Shown here: positions 16,836 to 25,546 of the stretch, piece after piece
How the letters are laid out: the number at the start of each line of letters is the position of its first letter
How positions within the stretch are numbered: position 1 is the stretch's first letter
From: Palleronia salina
GTDB taxonomy: Bacteria; Pseudomonadota; Alphaproteobacteria; Rhodobacterales; Rhodobacteraceae
Direction of reading: 5' to 3'
DNA length: 64,000 bases
NCBI RefSeq assembly: GCF_900141995.1
Contig: NZ_FQZA01000006.1
Coordinates: forward strand, 120,169 to 184,168
Translations under genes and position numbers: made by a program
Notes under the pieces: model-generated
What the model was told of the DNA's origin: nothing
What the model saw: only the letters and a program-made list of their open reading frames with translations
Database searches by the model: none

Positions 16836-19009
16836 GCGGGCACCCTGGCGGTTGAGGGGGTTGCGGAACGGGCGGCGGCGCCCTGGTGGGTGATCTCGTC
16901 GAGGTCGACGATCAGCGCGATCTGGCCGTCGCCCAGAATGGTCGCGGCGGCCACGAAGGGTATGGTTCCGTAATTGGCCTCGAGGCTCTTGATCACGAGC
17001 TGACGTTGGTCGCGGATCCGGTCCACGGTCAGCGCGTACTGGTCGCCGCGGTCGTCCTCGACCAGCAGCAGGACACAGTCGCGGGCCGCAGGCCGTTGCG
17101 AGGTGAAGCCGAAGATGTCGGCGATGTCGATCACCGGCACCATGCTTTCCCGCACGGCGACCATCCGGGTGCGCGGGCCGATGCTGTGGATCTGCTCGGG
17201 GCGGGGGCGGATGGTCTCGACGATCGCCGAGATCGGCACGACCATGGTCTCGCCCGCGACATCCACGACCATCCCGTCCAGCACCGCCAGCGTGAGCGGC
17301 AGGCTGATCGAGATCGTGGTTCCGCGCCCCTTCGTGGAAAGGATCGAGACCCGTCCGCCGAGGCGCCTGATCTCGCTGTTGACCACGTCCATGCCCACGC
17401 CGCGGCCCGACAGGTTCGTCACGGCGCTTGCGGTCGAGAATCCGGGCGTGAAGAGCAGCCGGTCGATCTCGGCATCGGTCAGATTCGCGGTGTCGGGCAC
17501 CAGTCCCTTGCGGATGGCCGAGGACAGCACCTTCTCGCGATCGACGCCGCCGCCGTCATCGCGCACCTCGATCACAACGCGACCCGAGCGATGCGCGGCC
17601 GACAGGGTGACGGTGCCTGTAGGGTCCTTGCCTGCATCCCTCCGCGCCGCGCCGGGCTCCAGCCCGTGATCGATGGAATTCCGCAGGATATGGGTCAAGG
17701 GGTCGACAAGCCGTTCGATGACCGTGCGGTCGACCTCCGTCTCCTCGCCTTCGACGACGAAGCGGACGTCCTTCTCGGCGATCTGGGCGGTTTCGCGGAC
17801 GATCCGGCCCATCCTCTGGAAAAGCGGTTTCACCGACTGGGCGCGGATCGCCATGATTCCTTCCTGGATCTTGCGGGTCAGCGTCTTGAAATCTTCCAGC
17901 GTGGCGGCCATTTCCCGGCCCTCGGCGCCGCCTGCATCGGTCAGGGACTGGGTCATGACCGATTGCGTGATGACCAACTCGCCCACCATGTTGATGAGCT
18001 CGTCCACGACCTCCAGATCCACCCGTACGGTCGCCTTCGACACTTTCTGGGCACGGGTTTTCTGCGGATCGACGGGCGCAACCTCCTTGGTGGAGACCTC
18101 TGGCCCCGGCGTCTCGGTCACCGAAGTCGTGTCCGTGGCCGAGGGCGGGGCTCCCCGACCTTCGTCCGACGACCCGGTCTCGGGCACCTCGACGTCGGAA
18201 TCCGCGCCCGGCCCGGTTGGCGGCGGCACGGCGTCCACGCGTTGGATGTCGATCCGGGCAAACCCCTTGGCAAACTCGAATATCTCGTGAATGGCCGTTT
18301 CGCTCTGGTCGGTGCGCAGGGTCATCTGCCACATGTTTGCCGGTCCGGCGTCGTCCCAGGCGATATCGTCGTCCAATGTCGCGGTCACCGAGAGGGTGCC
18401 CAGCGTTTCGAGCTCGTGGAACAGCTGAACGGGCTCGTGCCCGTTGGAATACAGGCCGGCTTCGGGCACGAAGGTGATTACATAGTCGTCCGGCGCCATA
18501 TCCGGCGCACCGTCCGCGCCGACCCCGAAGTCGAGCGCGATGGGGACGAATTCGGCGCTGCAGTCCGGCTCCGATACGTCCTCTTCGGGCACTGGTGCCT
18601 CGGCCGCGATCGGAGTCGCCGAGAGGGCCATGACCTCGTCGATATGGGTCTGAAGGTCGGCCGTACTGACGGGCGAGTCGTCGGCTCCGGAGGCGACCAG
18701 GTCGGCCAGGAAATCCGCCGCCCGGTAGAAGACGGTGACGAGGTCTCGGGTCACGGCAATCTGACCGCCGCGCAATTCGTCCAGAACCGTCTCGAAGGCA
18801 TGGGCGTAGCGGGTGATCGCCTCAAGTGAGAAGGACGCCGCGCCGCCTTTGATCGAGTGCACGGCGCGGAACATGCGGTTGATTGTTTCGGGGTCGGGTG
18901 CGTCGCCCGGCCCGAGATCCTCGATCTCGGCCAGGCCATCCGTCAGCTCTTCCAGCTGGTCCTCGCATTCCTGGAAGAAGACTTGGCGCAGTTCGCTGAG
19001 GCTCGCCAT
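16832..19009 (-). CDS. cheA: Chemotaxis histidine kinase
   Basis: The 725-aa kinase has an N-terminal Hpt domain with the phospho-accepting His51 (FRAVHSIKGG), a long acidic and Pro/Thr-rich linker without a clear P2 domain, a dimerisation helix pair (VVDELINMVGELVITQSVM), the HATPase domain (HILRNSIDHGLE, DDGGGVD, GRGVGMDVVNSEI) and a C-terminal CheW-like domain (DGMVVDVAGETMVVPI). It receives receptor signals through CheW and phosphorylates the two CheY proteins encoded beside it. It is the fourth gene from the end of the operon's transcript order. Confidence 0.93.
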   Translation of the reverse strand: MASLSELRQVFFQECEDQLEELTDGLAEIEDLGPGDAPDPETINRMFRAVHSIKGGAASFSLEAITRYAHAFETVLDELRGGQIAVTRDLVTVFYRAADFLADLVASGADDSPVSTADLQTHIDEVMALSATPIAAEAPVPEEDVSEPDCSAEFVPIALDFGVGADGAPDMAPDDYVITFVPEAGLYSNGHEPVQLFHELETLGTLSVTATLDDDIAWDDAGPANMWQMTLRTDQSETAIHEIFEFAKGFARIDIQRVDAVPPPTGPGADSDVEVPETGSSDEGRGAPPSATDTTSVTETPGPEVSTKEVAPVDPQKTRAQKVSKATVRVDLEVVDELINMVGELVITQSVMTQSLTDAGGAEGREMAATLEDFKTLTRKIQEGIMAIRAQSVKPLFQRMGRIVRETAQIAEKDVRFVVEGEETEVDRTVIERLVDPLTHILRNSIDHGLEPGAARRDAGKDPTGTVTLSAAHRSGRVVIEVRDDGGGVDREKVLSSAIRKGLVPDTANLTDAEIDRLLFTPGFSTASAVTNLSGRGVGMDVVNSEIRRLGGRVSILSTKGRGTTISISLPLTLAVLDGMVVDVAGETMVVPISAIVETIRPRPEQIHSIGPRTRMVAVRESMVPVIDIADIFGFTSQRPAARDCVLLLVEDDRGDQYALTVDRIRDQRQLVIKSLEANYGTIPFVAAATILGDGQIALIVDLDEITHQGAAARSATPSTARVPA

Positions 19010-19012
19010 CGT

Positions 19013-19381
19013 TTACACCCGCGCCACGCGACGGATCGCCGAGATCAGCCGCTGGTCGTCGAAAGGTTTCACGATCCAGCCGGTGGCCCCGAGGCCCCGC
19101 GCGCGATCCTTCAGCTCGGAGCCCGACTCCGTGCTCAGAACCAGGATCGGAACCGACGCGGCGCCGTCCGATTTCCGCACGGCCTCGATGACGCCGAAGC
19201 CGTCCATCACCGGCATGTTGATGTCGGTGATGATCACGTCCGGTGTGGCGCTTTCGAGCTTGCCGATTCCGTCGGCGCCGTTTTCGGCGGTGGTGACGTT
19301 GAAGCCGACTTCTTCCAGCGCGCTGCGTAGAAGGTCGCGCATGGTACGCGAGTCGTCGATTGCGAGGATGCTCAGGCTCAT
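19013..19381 (-). CDS. cheY: CheY-type response regulator
   Basis: The 122-aa receiver domain starts at MSLSILAIDDSRTMRDLLRS. It has IDDSRT, the phospho-acceptor in DVIITDINMPVMDGFG, the VLSTES switch region and the lysine in WIVKPFDDQ. It resembles the classic motor-binding CheY more than the other receiver in this operon. It sits directly before cheA in transcript order and one base after the STAS gene. Confidence 0.92.
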   Translation of the reverse strand: MSLSILAIDDSRTMRDLLRSALEEVGFNVTTAENGADGIGKLESATPDVIITDINMPVMDGFGVIEAVRKSDGAASVPILVLSTESGSELKDRARGLGATGWIVKPFDDQRLISAIRRVARV

Positions 19382-19382
19382 C

Positions 19383-19667
19383 TCAAAGATCCTTTCCAAG
19401 CAGCAGGTGATCGAGGCCGAGAATCCGCAGATCGTCATGCAGGTCGGGCGAGGCGGCGCAGGTGAGCGTGCCGCCGGCCGCCTTATGGGCCCGTTTGAAA
19501 CGGCAGAGCACTTCGGCGACCCGTGCACCCATCGTTCGAACCTGCAGCCCATCCAGGTGCACGCTGCCCGCCTTTACCTGCGCCAGCCGCTCGATGAGCT
19601 GATCGGCGGCAAGCGACGGCATCCGGGCATCGAGCGTCACGGTTTCTGTTCTGGTTTCACCGTCCAT
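19383..19667 (-). CDS. STAS-domain protein of the chemotaxis operon
   Basis: The 94-aa product begins MDGETRTETVTLDARMPSLA and has a STAS-like core with VHLDGLQVRTMGARVAEVLC followed by a C-terminal helix. STAS proteins of the anti-anti-sigma type bind partner proteins in a phosphorylation-dependent way. The usual Asp/Ser switch in a DSSGL-like motif is replaced here by LDGLQV, so it may not be phosphorylated. Such small STAS proteins recur in alphaproteobacterial chemotaxis operons. Its function is not established. Confidence 0.75.
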   Translation of the reverse strand: MDGETRTETVTLDARMPSLAADQLIERLAQVKAGSVHLDGLQVRTMGARVAEVLCRFKRAHKAAGGTLTCAASPDLHDDLRILGLDHLLLGKDL

Positions 19668-19674
19668 GGTTCGT

Positions 19675-20229
19675 TCAATCCTCGAAAAACTGAATGTCGC
19701 TGGCTTTGGGGCGGGGGGGTGGCGTTCCGATCAGGGCTTCGGCGTCTTCCACCAGTTTCTGGCTGGCGCGACCCGTTGTCGGCAGGAAGCGCAGGCGGCG
19801 GGCCTGCTGGCCGCCCAGGCTGGTGGCCCGGACCGGGATCCCCTCGCGGGCCAGGAAATCGATGGCGAAGCGGCCGTTCTCGGCGCCGATGTGCCCCATG
19901 ACGCCCGACATGGTCGCGCCGCCGAAAAGCTTCGCCTCGAGCCGTGACTTGCTGGCCCCGAGCTTCAGCAAACCGTTGATCAGGACCTCCATGGCATAGA
20001 GCCCGTAGCGCTCCGAGGCGTCGGGCCGGCCGGGCCGGCTCGCCAGGAGAAAGTGGTTCATCCCCCCCACCTGCGCGACGGGGTCGAACAGGCAGGTCGC
20101 GACACAAGATCCCAGCAGGGTCGACAGAACCGCGGCCGGATCGTTGCTGACCCGGTACTCGCCCTGGACCACCACCTGTTCGCGCGGTGCGGTCGCGAGC
20201 CCGCTGGGCTGTATCCGTGTGTCTCTCAT
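19675..20229 (-). CDS. cheD: Chemoreceptor glutamine deamidase
   Basis: The 184-aa enzyme has the catalytic triad of CheD: cysteine in LGSCVATCLF, histidine in GGMNHFLL and threonine in KLFGGATM. It deamidates receptor glutamines and can bind CheC or CheY in other bacteria. With cheB missing here, CheD is the only receptor-modifying partner of CheR encoded in the operon. The C-terminal PPPRPKASDIQFFED tail is an extension of unknown role. Confidence 0.92.
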   Translation of the reverse strand: MRDTRIQPSGLATAPREQVVVQGEYRVSNDPAAVLSTLLGSCVATCLFDPVAQVGGMNHFLLASRPGRPDASERYGLYAMEVLINGLLKLGASKSRLEAKLFGGATMSGVMGHIGAENGRFAIDFLAREGIPVRATSLGGQQARRLRFLPTTGRASQKLVEDAEALIGTPPPRPKASDIQFFED

Positions 20230-20271
20230 TGGGGGTCCCCCGGTTGTGCATCGGCTGGCGTTGCGACCGGA

Positions 20272-22788
20272 TCAGAAATCCGTCCAGGCGCCATTCGCGG
20301 CCTTGGCAGGGGCTTGCGCTTCGGAAGATCGATCATGCTCGCGTTGCGCGGGCTTCGCCGGATCGGCGGGCTTGGTCCCCGTGGCGCGCGGAGTCAGGGA
20401 AACGACCCGGTCGGACAACTGGAAATGACCGATCGTGTCCACCAGGGCGACTGCCTCGCTTTTCAGGGCGTCGGATGCGGCGGTCGTTTCTTCCAGCCGG
20501 GCGGCATTCTGCTGTGTCGACTGGTCCAGCTGGGTCACGGAGACGTTGATTTCCTCCAGCGTCGCGGACTGGCTCTGGGCCGATCCGGCGATCTCCGAGA
20601 CCTGTCCCGAGATGTCGTTGACCGAGCTGGCGATGCGACGCAGCGACTCGCCCGTTTCGCCCACCAGGTCGACGCCAAGCTTCACCTGGGTGACGGACTG
20701 GGCGATTAGGTCGTTGATCTCGCGCGCGGCGTCGGACGACCGCTGGGCCAGGGCGCGCACCTCGGAGGCGACGACGGCGAACCCCCGTCCGGCCTCGCCC
20801 GCGCGGGCGGCCTCGACCCCGGCATTCAGGGCGAGGAGGTTGGTCTGGAAGGCGATATCGTCGATGACCTTGATGATCGACGAAACCTTCTCGGAAGAGG
20901 CGGAGATCTCGTCCATGGCGGCCACGGTCTTGAGCAACACCTGGCCGCTGTCCTCGGCATTAGACTTGGCGACGCGCACGATGTCGTTGGCATTCTTGGC
21001 GCGCTCGGCGGTCAGCCGCACGCCACCCGTCAGGTCGTCCAGGGCTGCCGCCGCCTGCTCGAGGGTGGCGGCGGTGGACTCGGTTCGCCGCGACAGGACC
21101 TCGGCGTTGCCGCTGATGTCCTGGCTTTCGTTGCGAATGGTCTCGGCCCGCTCGGAGATGGCGGCCATGGCCTCGCACAGTTGTTCGACCGTGGCGTTGA
21201 AATCCTTGCGCAGTTCCTCGTAGCGGCTGGCGAAGGGCTCTGACAGTGTGGCGCGGAGGTCGCCGGCGCTGAGCCGTTTCAGCCCGACACGGAGCGCCTC
21301 GACCACGGCCGCCTGCTCGGCCTCGATCTCGCGCCGCTCGGCGCGCTGGGTTTCGCTCGTGCGCTCATGCTCGGTGATATCGCGACCCAGCAGGAACACG
21401 CGATACGGCTTGCCGTCGCTGTCACTGACCTGGATCAGGCTGCCGTCGAGCATGACGGTGCCATCGGTGAGTCCGCGCAGGGCGATCTTCCCGGCGAAGC
21501 CGTCACCCGTCGCGATGCCTTCCATCACCGTCTCCTGGCCGGGAGCCAGGATCTTGTTCAGGGACGGCTGGGCGCGATCCTTGTTGGACAAGCCCACGAT
21601 GCTGTGGAACAGGTCGTTTTCGGCCACCAGTCGACCGTCGGGTGCAAACTCGGCCCGGAGCTGGCTGGTGTTGATTTCCGACAGAAGGGCCTTGTTCTTG
21701 CGGGTCTCCGTGACGTCGGCCCAATTCAGGACGTATCCCGTCAGGACGCCGTCGCCGTTGCGGATCGCGACGATGTCGACAGCGATGCGCAGGTCGTCGA
21801 GCGCGAGTGTCAGGGACTGCCTCTCGCGATCATCGGTGAGCGAGGCCCCGGGCAGATACTTCGTGAAATTCTGCCCTTCCAGGGCGGCCGGATCGAAACC
21901 GGGATAGGCCGTCCGGAACTGATCGAGCCGATCCGCGCACAGATCGCGGAATGCCGCGTTCACCGCGAAGACGTCGCCTCCCGCATCGGCGAGCATCATG
22001 GAGGACGACGAGGTGTTGAATGCCGCGCTCTTGAAGAAGGCGTCCTTCGAGGCCTGGAACCCCTTCGAGAGATGGCCGCGCAGGTCGTCGACGGCGCGGG
22101 CCAGCGTGCCGAATTCGTCCTGCCGTTCGACGATCTCCAGGTCGGCGTCGTATTTGCCGGTGCGCAATTCTTCGACCACGGTGGTGAGGCGGCGCAGCGG
22201 CTTCAGAACGAGCCACCGGAAGGTCATGTAGGACAGGACCACCGCCACGATACCGGCCAGGGATGCGACCAGCAATTCGCGCAGCGCCATCTGCGACATC
22301 GCGGCGTCCATGGCACGGGTCGACCAGCGCGTGGCCATCGCGCCGACCCTGCGGTCGGAGCCGTGGAACAGCGGGAACGCCACCACGTCGGCATCGGCGA
22401 CATGTGCATCGGCGGGTTGATCGAGGGATGCCCGTGCCATTTCAAGCAGTTGCGCGTCCACGTCGGCGCCTTCGCGCGCCACTTCGCTGGCATCCGCGTC
22501 GACGACCACCACCCCGGTGAACTTGCCCGCGCCACCTTCAACGAAATCGGCCAGCAGCGCGGCCACCATGTCGGGTTTGCCGAACGCCACGTGCGGCGGC
22601 AGAAGGTCGGAGAGCAGGCTGCCTTGTGCCGTCGCCTGGTCCGCCACCGCATTATCGGCGAAGCGATCCAGGGTAGCGTTTTGCAGGATGACGAGACAGG
22701 TCATCACCATGGTGATGGACAAGACCACGGCCAAGGCGAACTTGACCGCGATTGAACGAAGCAGCGACGGGGCGGCGGGGGAGGTCAC
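20272..22788 (-). CDS. Methyl-accepting chemotaxis protein with PAS domains
   Basis: The 838-aa receptor has an N-terminal membrane span (about residues 12-32), a periplasmic domain of about 145 residues, a second span (LLVASLAGIVAVVLSYMTFR), a HAMP segment (RRLTTVVEELRTGKYD), two PAS-like sensor domains (one with VFAVNAAFRDLCADRL, then YRVFLLGRDIT before the signalling part), a second HAMP-like segment, and the cytoplasmic hairpin whose tip is IAFQTNLLALNAGVEAARAG. It ends in AWTDF, close to the xWxxF tether for CheR. Dual periplasmic and cytoplasmic sensing is inferred. Confidence 0.9.
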   Translation of the reverse strand: MTSPAAPSLLRSIAVKFALAVVLSITMVMTCLVILQNATLDRFADNAVADQATAQGSLLSDLLPPHVAFGKPDMVAALLADFVEGGAGKFTGVVVVDADASEVAREGADVDAQLLEMARASLDQPADAHVADADVVAFPLFHGSDRRVGAMATRWSTRAMDAAMSQMALRELLVASLAGIVAVVLSYMTFRWLVLKPLRRLTTVVEELRTGKYDADLEIVERQDEFGTLARAVDDLRGHLSKGFQASKDAFFKSAAFNTSSSSMMLADAGGDVFAVNAAFRDLCADRLDQFRTAYPGFDPAALEGQNFTKYLPGASLTDDRERQSLTLALDDLRIAVDIVAIRNGDGVLTGYVLNWADVTETRKNKALLSEINTSQLRAEFAPDGRLVAENDLFHSIVGLSNKDRAQPSLNKILAPGQETVMEGIATGDGFAGKIALRGLTDGTVMLDGSLIQVSDSDGKPYRVFLLGRDITEHERTSETQRAERREIEAEQAAVVEALRVGLKRLSAGDLRATLSEPFASRYEELRKDFNATVEQLCEAMAAISERAETIRNESQDISGNAEVLSRRTESTAATLEQAAAALDDLTGGVRLTAERAKNANDIVRVAKSNAEDSGQVLLKTVAAMDEISASSEKVSSIIKVIDDIAFQTNLLALNAGVEAARAGEAGRGFAVVASEVRALAQRSSDAAREINDLIAQSVTQVKLGVDLVGETGESLRRIASSVNDISGQVSEIAGSAQSQSATLEEINVSVTQLDQSTQQNAARLEETTAASDALKSEAVALVDTIGHFQLSDRVVSLTPRATGTKPADPAKPAQREHDRSSEAQAPAKAANGAWTDF

Positions 22789-22816
22789 GGGGCGGACTCC
22801 TTGGCTGTGGCGAGGA

Positions 22817-23392
22817 TCAGTTGAAGGCGCTGGCGTCGAGGCCGAAGGTCACGGCGCCGATGGGCATGCCCGTCGAGGGGTCGGTCAGCGTGCCCGATAC
22901 CTGCTGCAGGTAGAGGTTCGACGATTCGTCGAATTCGACCGTGTCCACGAAGACGGAGCCGGCGCCCTTCGGGTAGGTTTCGAGGTATTTCGCCTCGTCG
23001 CCCTGCCAGTAGTCCGAGGTGATCGCGCTGATCGCGGCGTTCATGCCCATCTTGTCCATGACGATGATCTCGACGATCCGGCCGTTCGCCGCCTCGACGA
23101 TTTCGCGCAGCGCATCGCTGGCATCCGATTCGAGCACCGGCGTGATGACGGTGTCGGAGGTGCTGCCGATCTCAGCGCGCCAGGCGGCGTCGAGTTCGAG
23201 GATCTGGGCCTCGTCCAGGGCGCCGTGGCGCAGGTTGCTGGCCTTGACCACGGATGTGATGTCGGGCGTTTCGCCCAGCGCGGCCAGCTGTGCGCGGGCG
23301 TAGGCCAGCGCTTCGGCCTCGGCGGCGTGAAGCGTGGGCGCCGTGAACCCGGCGCAGGCAATGGCGAGAACGGTTGGGATCAGGCGCGGCAT
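22817..23392 (-). CDS. Secreted Cache/PDC-like sensor protein next to the receptor
   Basis: The 191-aa product starts with a Sec signal (MPRLIPTVLAIACAGFTAPT...HAAEA). The mature part resembles an extracytoplasmic PDC/Cache sensor fold, with GRIVEIIVMDKMGMNAAIS, TSDYWQGDEAKYLETY and GAVTFGLDASAF. Domains of this type are normally built into receptors or kinases, but here the protein has no membrane anchor after cleavage. It is the first gene of the chemotaxis operon, 28 bases before the receptor gene, so it may present a ligand to that receptor. Ligand unknown. Confidence 0.78.
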   Translation of the reverse strand: MPRLIPTVLAIACAGFTAPTLHAAEAEALAYARAQLAALGETPDITSVVKASNLRHGALDEAQILELDAAWRAEIGSTSDTVITPVLESDASDALREIVEAANGRIVEIIVMDKMGMNAAISAITSDYWQGDEAKYLETYPKGAGSVFVDTVEFDESSNLYLQQVSGTLTDPSTGMPIGAVTFGLDASAFN

Positions 23393-23530
23393 CGGTCGGC
23401 TCCTTCCGGAAAAATGGGTGCTGTGGGCCGCACCATCGAGCGCAAAGCTTGAAAATTGGTGAACCGGGGCGGCGCGATAGGAATTCGTTTGTCGCCCGGG
23501 CGGACCCATCCGGGGTCGACGCCCGTTAAT

Positions 23531-23546
23531 ATTCGTGTTTTCGATT
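23531..23546 (+). promoter_or_regulatory. Possible SqrR/BigR-type operator half-match
   Basis: ATTC-N8-GATT (23531-23546) lies 47 bases upstream of the metallo-hydrolase start. It resembles the ATTC-N8-GAAT site reported for the persulfide sensor SqrR, with one mismatch in the right arm. No sqrR/bigR gene is in the window, so this is tentative. Confidence 0.3.
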
Positions 23547-23592
23547 GTGTTGAGGGGGGCGGTAAGGCCCCGACATGAAAAGGAGCCGAACC

Positions 23593-24492
23593 ATGAGCAT
23601 TCTCTGGAAAGACAGCCCGTCGCGCGGGCCGGGCAGCCCGCGGGTCGTCGGCTTCCACGAGCCCGATACCGGGAGTTGCCAGTACATCTGCATCGACCCC
23701 GCCACGCGGAAGGCGGCGCTTGTCGACGTGGTTCTGAACTTCGACCCCAAGGCGGCGCGCACCTCGACCACCCACGCGCAATGGGCGCTGGATTTCATCG
23801 CGCGCGAGGGGCTGGACCTGGAATGGATCCTCGACACCCATCCCCACGCGGACCACTTCATGGCCGGGGCCTGGCTGAAGGCGCAGACCGGCGTGCAGCA
23901 GGCCATCGGCGTGAAGGTCAATAAGATCGCCGAGCTTTGGCGCGACCTTTACAACATGCCGCAAGCCTTTGATCCCGAGAGCGATTTCGACCACCTTTTC
24001 GCCGATGGCGACAGCTTCACCATCGGAGAGATCGACGTCCGCGTGATGCTGTCACCGGGTCACACGCTGGGCTCGGTCACCTATGTGGCGGGCGACGCGA
24101 TCTTCGCCCATGACACTTTCATGCAGCCCGATGCCGGCACGTCGCGGTGCGATTTCCCGGGTGGCTCGGCGCGGGAGCTCTATGGCTCGATGCAGGCGAT
24201 CCTCGAGCACCCCGACGACCACCGCATCTTCATCGGCCACGACTACGGCACCGATGATCGGGAAGAGCCCGCGTGGGAAAGCACGGTCGCAGAGCAGCGT
24301 GAGACCAACATTCACCTGGGCGGCGGCACGCCGTTGGACGAATACGTGGCGCTGCGCGAAAAGCGTGATGCCACCCTGAGCCTGCCCACCCAGATGCTGC
24401 ACGCGTTGCAGGTGAACCTGCGGGGCGGACGCCTGCCGCCGGCCGAGGATGACGGGCACAGCTACTTCAAGATTCCGGCCAACCGGTTCTGA
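23593..24492 (+). CDS. MBL-fold hydrolase, persulfide dioxygenase-like
   Basis: The 299-aa metallo-beta-lactamase-fold protein has the metal motif DTHPHADHFMAG, a histidine in LSPGHTLGSVTY, the bridging aspartate in FAHDTFMQPDAGTSRCDFPG and the last histidine in FIGHDYG. The GTSRCDFPGG segment is typical of ETHE1/Blh-type persulfide dioxygenases, which oxidise glutathione persulfide to sulfite. The start at 23593 follows aaaaggagc; the in-frame ATG at 23575 lacks a ribosome binding site. The next gene is a TauE/SafE exporter, which fits sulfite disposal. Confidence 0.78.
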   Translation: MSILWKDSPSRGPGSPRVVGFHEPDTGSCQYICIDPATRKAALVDVVLNFDPKAARTSTTHAQWALDFIAREGLDLEWILDTHPHADHFMAGAWLKAQTGVQQAIGVKVNKIAELWRDLYNMPQAFDPESDFDHLFADGDSFTIGEIDVRVMLSPGHTLGSVTYVAGDAIFAHDTFMQPDAGTSRCDFPGGSARELYGSMQAILEHPDDHRIFIGHDYGTDDREEPAWESTVAEQRETNIHLGGGTPLDEYVALREKRDATLSLPTQMLHALQVNLRGGRLPPAEDDGHSYFKIPANRF

Positions 24493-24608
24493 CCTGCGGC
24501 CCCGGGCGGCCCGGGCGCCATTGACCGGACGGCACCGGGCGGTATGTCACGGTGCCGGGGCAGGCGGGTCACGTCGCCCCGGCACGGGGACAGTGGAAAG
24601 GGTGCAGC

Positions 24609-25445
24609 ATGGACGGTGCGGTGGCGGAACTCCTGTGGTCGGTCGCGGGGCCAGCCGTGGCGGCGGGGATCTTCGGCGGGATCCTCGCGGGGCTTCTGGG
24701 CGTGGGCGGTGGCATCGTGATCGTGCCCGCGCTGTATTTCGCGCTGTCGCTGACGCCGATGGACCCGGGCCAGGTAATGCAGCTTTCGGTGGGCACGTCG
24801 CTGGCCACCATCGTGTTCACCTCGGTCAGTTCAAGCTGGGGCCACTACAAGAAGGGCGCCATCGATTTCGACCTGCTGAAGCTCTGGGGGCCGTCGATCC
24901 TGGTCGGCGTGGTGCTGGGCGGCATCCTCGGAGGGATCGTCTCGGGCCTGGCGCTGATCGCGGTCTTCGCCACGGTGGCGGCGCTTGTCGCGGCGGACAT
25001 GGTGCTGCGCAAGGGGCAGGACAGCGACACTCCGCGCAGCTTTCCCAAGACCGTCTGGGCCGCGCTGGGCGTGGTCGCGGGGGCGATCTCGGCCATGATG
25101 GGGATTGGTGGCGGGACGGTCTGCGTGCCTTTGCTGAACTTCCTCGGCTACGATATCCGCCGCGCGGTGGGCACCTCGGCGGCGATCGGGTTCATCATCG
25201 GGGTGCCGGGCGCGATCACCTACGTGCTGACCGGGCTCGGCACGCCGGATCTGCCGCCCCTGTCGCTGGGCTACGTGAACCTGGTCGCGGCGGTCATCAT
25301 CATCCCGCTGACCATGACCTTCGCGCGGGTGGGCGTGGCGCTGGCACACCGCATCCCGCGCCGGGCGCTGCGGCTGGCCTTCGGGCTGTTCCTGGCGGTG
25401 ACCTCGGCCCGGATGTTCTGGGACCTGTTCCAGGCGCTGGGCTGA
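24609..25445 (+). CDS. TauE/SafE family sulfite/sulfonate exporter-like permease
   Basis: The 278-aa protein has about eight hydrophobic segments and two related halves: GILAGLLGVGGGIVIVPALY near the N-terminus and GAISAMMGIGGGTVCVPLLN in the middle, each the glycine-rich signature of the TauE/SafE family. The ATG at 24609 is preceded by ggaaagg. It follows the persulfide-dioxygenase-like gene in the same direction, so export of sulfite or thiosulfate made from persulfides is the best guess. Substrate not proven by sequence. Confidence 0.85.
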   Translation: MDGAVAELLWSVAGPAVAAGIFGGILAGLLGVGGGIVIVPALYFALSLTPMDPGQVMQLSVGTSLATIVFTSVSSSWGHYKKGAIDFDLLKLWGPSILVGVVLGGILGGIVSGLALIAVFATVAALVAADMVLRKGQDSDTPRSFPKTVWAALGVVAGAISAMMGIGGGTVCVPLLNFLGYDIRRAVGTSAAIGFIIGVPGAITYVLTGLGTPDLPPLSLGYVNLVAAVIIIPLTMTFARVGVALAHRIPRRALRLAFGLFLAVTSARMFWDLFQALG

Positions 25446-25546
25446 CCTTGGATGCAGGCGCCCCCGAGAAGCGAGGGGGCTTGGCCTGCGTGTTCCGCCG
25501 CGCGGTGTGCCCCGCGCTGCATGTCGGCCGGGCGGGACGGAGCGGG

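Noticed and set aside
16886..18829. A 647-codon plus-strand frame opposite cheA
   Set aside because: It is the mirror of a clear cheA gene and has no domain or start signal.
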